64,000 bases of DNA, taken from assembly GCA_027186245.1 (NCBI GenBank), contig CP114484.1, positions 9,620,001 to 9,684,000 of the forward strand, written 5' to 3'. The notes under the pieces are model-generated. The model did no database searches, was not told where the DNA came from, and saw only the letters and a list, made by a program, of their open reading frames with translations. Source of the DNA: Coriaria nepalensis. Taxonomy: Eukaryota; Streptophyta; Magnoliopsida; Cucurbitales; Coriariaceae. A program made the translations under genes and the position numbers. Every line of letters begins with the position of its first letter. The first letter of the stretch is position 1. Of the stretch, positions 60,060-64,000 are shown piece after piece.

Positions 60060-61776
60060 TTACCTAGTGAGATAGTATACGACTACGAAAATGGCCACAA
60101 AGGAGGCAACTAATGTAAACATCCTCCGGCTTGACTTGGTCTCGAACACCTAAAACAAGGAATAACACCACAACAACCTCAATTATGGGAAACGGAAAAA
60201 TAACACGGTTATACAAGAATAATGCTAGTAATAGTAATAGCAACTATTTAGTGTAAGTACCATCTTAAACCGATCCATAACGCCTGTCAACACACCCCTT
60301 GATGCATCCATATCATTGCCCTGACCCAATCCATGGAAAGATATTATATAACAAAGAGAGTTGGTAAGAAATTTTGCTGATGTTTGGAGTTAGATATACC
60401 ATACGGTCAAGCACGCGGTTATGACTTTCCACCTCTTCATGTATGTCACCCGATAGCTGTGTGAAAATAAAAAGAATGTTAAGTTGCTTTTGGGGATAGC
60501 TGTGCGGAGAAACTAGAAACTTTTGGTGCATATGTAAATGTACTGCAAGATAACATGAAGATTCTCAGTATAATAATAGGGTTCCAAGTTAGTCTTATAA
60601 ACAATACAGAGGTGTGCCCTTATTTCCAGATTTTGTTTATGGCCAAGGACCATAGACTCAAATAATAATGTACGACTGGAATAATCAAACTAGCACTATG
60701 TTGTTCAGTCAAATAAACATACCATTTTTAGCAGATTGACCCTGTCTTGTAACCCGTCCATTGCTCTTTCATTATCGTGCTCCTCAATTTCATGGGAGTA
60801 TGAAGATGAGGCCCTAATACCACCCTCCTCAATTCCATCAAAAAGAGCAACTCTGCTGTTACGAGGATCCCTGCGCATATAGAGGTCCTATAGTCATGTC
60901 AAGTTAACCAGAACAGTCCTTGAGATAATATAACAAAATAATACACGATAGCCATAGGTAATGTTGCAATAATGTGTGCAATCATAAATGAAGACAGAGC
61001 AAATACTCATTTGAACACCTCATGTAGCACAACGAGAACCAATTTTCCAACGGTCAAGAATTAAATACTTAGCTACATTTTTCAGAAGATGTTGAAGAAT
61101 TAGAGGTGAAATGTTTAAGATTTCAACATTTTAGTTCTGTTCCACACTGTAGAGTTCTAATGTTCTATGAATGGAAAAGGCTGTTTTGAGAGAGCTACGA
61201 AGCCAGTCATTCAGAGTTTGCCTTGGGCTAAAACCAGGTCCCAACCAATTCATGAGAAAAGTAGATGTAGATTTTTTTTGGGGGGGGGAGGGGTTTCCCA
61301 AAATCCTTCATACTGAGAAACTAGAATGGTCCGTACTTTACTTTAACCAATTGAATCGATTCTAATTGGTGCTTCTACGTGATTATTGTGATGTGAAAAC
61401 CGATCTTTCACGCAATTTATATGTTCTTGGAAAGATACCATGAAGATAGAGCTATGCACAACATAAGAAGAGAGAACAGAAATGAGATCATCTTCTACAA
61501 AATTTATAACAAGAAATCCTCGGATTAAAAGCATAAATAGGTTACAGAAGCATTTATATTGTTAAAGATACTAGTTCATGAGTACCAAGGCATTATCCTA
61601 CCTCACCGATCTAAATTAGTATATAGTAATTAGAATAACTAAATCAAACAAAACATATTTTCCAGAAACATCTAGAAATGATTGATCCAGTAAAATCTAT
61701 GCGAAAAGAGTCAAAATTAACAAGAGAGAAACTAAAGTAAGGATTAGAACACTCAAACAAACCTTCTGGCATTCAT
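60060..61776 (-). CDS. BET11: BET1-type SNARE (BET11/BET12-like)
   Basis: A Qc-type SNARE of the ER-Golgi membrane fusion machinery. Five coding exons (minus): 61776-61763, 60870-60723, 60456-60400, 60320-60261 and 60149-60060, all GT-AG with consistent phase, give 122 residues, the length of Arabidopsis BET11. The N-terminus is MNARRDPRNSRVALFDGIEE. The SNARE heptad region covers about 35-95 (ERAMDGLQDRVNLLKM, then LSGDIHEEVESHNRVLDRMG), and the C-terminal membrane anchor is FTLVASFVAIFVVVYYL, followed by TR. The first coding exon holds only 14 bases; its ATG supplies the expected MN start. A leader intron between about 62094 and 61860 is likely. No lesion seen. The choice between BET11 and BET12 is not certain. 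Confidence 0.95.
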
Positions 61777-62160
61777 GGCTCACAGGTCGAGGATGCTATC
61801 TATGCCCGTTTCCTTGATCTTGAGCTGGCAAGTAAGCCTATTCGATCTTCAATTGTAGTTCCTGTTAAAAAGATTCAGATTCACAACGAAGATTAATCAG
61901 AAACACAGAAAACGACCGAATCAAGTAAAAATTCAGAGGGGCGAAAAATGGAAAACGTCAAAAAATAGCAATTCGAAAAGGAAAATCAAAATGGGAGTGA
62001 GAAAACAAATCAGATCTGCAGAGATGGCGAAGAACCGATGAAGAAGAAAGATCGATGAAAAACGAAGCGAGTATCGGAGTGAGAATTTGCGTACCTTCGT
62101 AGAGTAGACAAAAGAGAAAGCTAGCAGTGTGAGAGAGAGAGAGAAGGGGGGTTTGTTACG

Positions 62161-63011
62161 CAGTTTTATACTGAGCGAGGGAGATTTACGTACCCATTTG
62201 ATGTTAAATAAAATGGAATCGAAAAATTTACTCCAACAAATTGCTTGGTTGTTAATTTTTAACTGTAGAAATTGTCTCAACGCCGATAGATAATCTTACT
62301 GCAAATAAAGAAAATATAATAAACTACAAAAAAAAAAAAAAAAAAAGGGGGGGGGTTGGGGGGGGAAACCATAATTAACTAAAGTAGCTTAAACATTATT
62401 ATAAATTATATCTCATAATATATATGAACATAAATTATATAATCAATATAAATACAAATCTTTATAAATTCATTATCATAATATATATAAACCTATATTA
62501 TATGGTCAATATAGATGTAAGTCCTTATAGATTTATAAATGTAGAAAATCCCACAATTATACAAACTATAATTAATTATAATGATCAAATGGGTAATGCC
62601 AAAAATGAAAAGATACATTAGATTCTTGATATAATTTATATATAATATAGTATCATTTTATATAGTAACCACTTTTTAATTACATCATTAATAATCCAAT
62701 CTAGGCTATTAGATTTTCTTCTCGAAAAGAGATTATGAAGAGTCATTACTCTTAATATCATTTTTGTAATTAAATTAAACTAAAATGATATTTTCGGAAA
62801 AATGAAGCAAAATTTGATGACATATTATATGATGGAAGGTGACATGTAGCGTGTAAAAGAGATTTATATTATATATAAAATATAATATTACTCATAAGGG
62901 AATTATCAGACAACGCACATGGCTCTGTGTAAAACCCTCCCGCTGTGAAAACAACGCCTGGGCGGGTTTTGTACCGGCGCGGACCAGTTATTCGCCGGCC
63001 AATAACTAGTT
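62161..63011. other. Shared upstream region of BET11-like and DOHH
   Basis: Intergenic DNA between two divergent genes. It holds an A run followed by G runs (about 62328-62366) and AT-rich DNA to 62900. A GC-richer leader of about 110 bases follows before the DOHH ATG. No gene seen. Confidence 0.45.
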
Positions 63012-63928
63012 ATGGGCTCCCTGATCGAAGGAGACTCTACTTCCTTCAATTCCTCACCGGAGATGGAGAAATTTCTTTGCGATCGGTTATTGGACCCGGC
63101 CCAGCCAATTTCGGAGCGGTTCCGAGCTCTCTTCTCTCTTCGTAACCTCAGTGGTCCTGCCCCTCGAAACGCTCTAATTCTCGGTCTGTAGCAGTTTCTA
63201 TTTTTTCTCTATTTTTTGCGTAAAATTTGATTCTTCTTCCTATGTTTTAATAAGCTTTTGAAGTGTATTCGCTTAGCAACCCTTAGCTACTACTTGCTCT
63301 TTGAATCCTGGATTATCAGTTTTAGGGCAAGATCAGTTCTACAAGCTTTGAAAAGTGTTATCCTGATTGAGAACTTAAAATGAAAGCAATCATTTTGATT
63401 TCTAAGGATCTCATTTAAAAAAAAAAAAAAATTAATGGTGAGAATATGTGATCATCTCCCTGCACAGCGACTCGAGATTCTTCGAATCTGTTGGCACACG
63501 AGGCTGCATTTGCACTGGGTCAAATGCAAGAAGCTGACGCTATTCCAGCTCTGGTTGAAGTTGTTAATGATCTCTCCCTGCATCCAATTGTTCGACATGA
63601 GGTCGGCTATTCTCTTTTCTGATTATGGTTGGCTATTCTTGAAATTCCCTTTTTTGAATATCGTATTTTCTTTTGGCACTATGAATTTGAAGGCAGCTGA
63701 GGCCCTTGGTGCAATTGGTTTAGAGAGTAATATTCCAATTTTAAAGCATAGTATGGCTTTAGATCCTGCTCAGGAAGTTAGAGAGACTTGTGAATTAGCT
63801 CTGAAACGAATTGAGAACTTAGAGGGTGCTAATATAGAAGGCAGACTATCTACGATTGAGAAATCACCTTTTATGTCAGTTGATCCTGCTGCACCTGCAT
63901 CTTCATGTTCTTCTGTACTTGAACTGAG
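63012..63928 (+). CDS. DOHH: Deoxyhypusine hydroxylase, 5' part (runs off window)
   Basis: Catalyses the last step of hypusine formation on translation factor eIF5A, using a di-iron centre held by HEAT-like repeats. Exons in the window: 63012-63183, 63468-63601 and 63693-63928, with GT-AG borders and consistent phase; the protein continues beyond the right edge. The N-terminus starts [20 protein letters not shown]. The block [20 protein letters not shown] is family-typical, and two His-Glu iron-ligand motifs are visible, [14 protein letters not shown] in exon 2 and the split [13 protein letters not shown] across exons 2 and 3. Exon 3 ends ...SSVLEL plus a split Arg codon at donor GTGTGT. The C-terminal repeat half with the other two His-Glu pairs lies outside the window. 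It is a cytosolic housekeeping gene. Confidence 0.95.
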
Positions 63929-64000
63929 GTGTGTTTTTAACAGAAAAATGGAAAGGAAGCTTCTTTTTTTGTTTGTTTAGCTTACTTATTCTTTTCTTCA

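Noticed and set aside
1..64000. tRNA, rRNA or CRISPR features
   Set aside because: Looked for T-loop-like GGTTCGAA phrases and regular spacer arrays by eye; none had the required surrounding structure.

Overview
This window is nuclear DNA of a flowering plant, most likely a eudicot. The evidence is intron-split genes with GT-AG borders in AT-rich introns, a MIR166 hairpin, plant-only families (MYC-type bHLH, CYP94, SUPERMAN-type zinc finger, CTNIP/SCREW peptides, GTD-binding myosin receptor) and plant transposons (hAT, copia, gypsy-type). The species cannot be named from the sequence. Coordinates for spliced genes are coding spans; exon borders were read by eye from splice sites and protein homology.

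Left part (1-20 kb): a MIR166 precursor (minus strand, about 1.1 kb); a broken fragment of a mitochondrial succinate dehydrogenase iron-sulfur subunit (2.6-3.0 kb, minus); a five-exon PfkB-family sugar/nucleoside kinase with a probable organelle transit peptide (3.4-5.7 kb, minus); an eight-exon Mrp/IND1-type Fe-S carrier ATPase (7.1-9.4 kb, minus); and a MyoB/GTD-binding gene (11.7-14.7 kb, plus) carrying several frame lesions and a nine-unit in-frame repeat of 20-21 residues. From 14.8 to 20.4 kb I see only AT-rich and degraded repeat sequence.

Middle part (20-54 kb): an intronless CYP94A-type cytochrome P450 (20.5-22.1 kb), an intronless JAM/MYC-type bHLH repressor-like factor (28.3-29.7 kb), and a family of small secreted peptide genes. 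Two plus-strand genes (23.4 and 31.3 kb) encode canonical CTNIP/SCREW phytocytokine precursors. Beyond a decayed copia element lies a minus-strand array of four relatives (33.8, 44.5, 46.7 and 52.8 kb) plus one truncated remnant (41.5 kb). These share signal peptide, propeptide, promoter and flanks, but their CTNIP-like core has lost both hallmark cysteines. The array has been split by a hAT element with clear terminal repeats and target-site duplication (36.6-39.9 kb) and by a degraded gypsy-type element with a 100-bp tandem repeat (48.2-52.1 kb).

Right part (54-64 kb): a SUPERMAN-like C2H2 zinc-finger gene with a C-terminal EAR-like motif (57.0-57.6 kb), a small hAT-like MITE (59.4 kb), a five-exon BET1-type SNARE gene (60.1-61.8 kb, minus) and, divergently, the first three exons of deoxyhypusine hydroxylase, which runs off the right edge.

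The housekeeping genes (kinase, IND1-like, SNARE, DOHH) are independent of each other. The biologically most interesting unit is the CTNIP-type peptide cluster: a probable stress-signalling peptide family that has expanded locally and changed its presumed active core.
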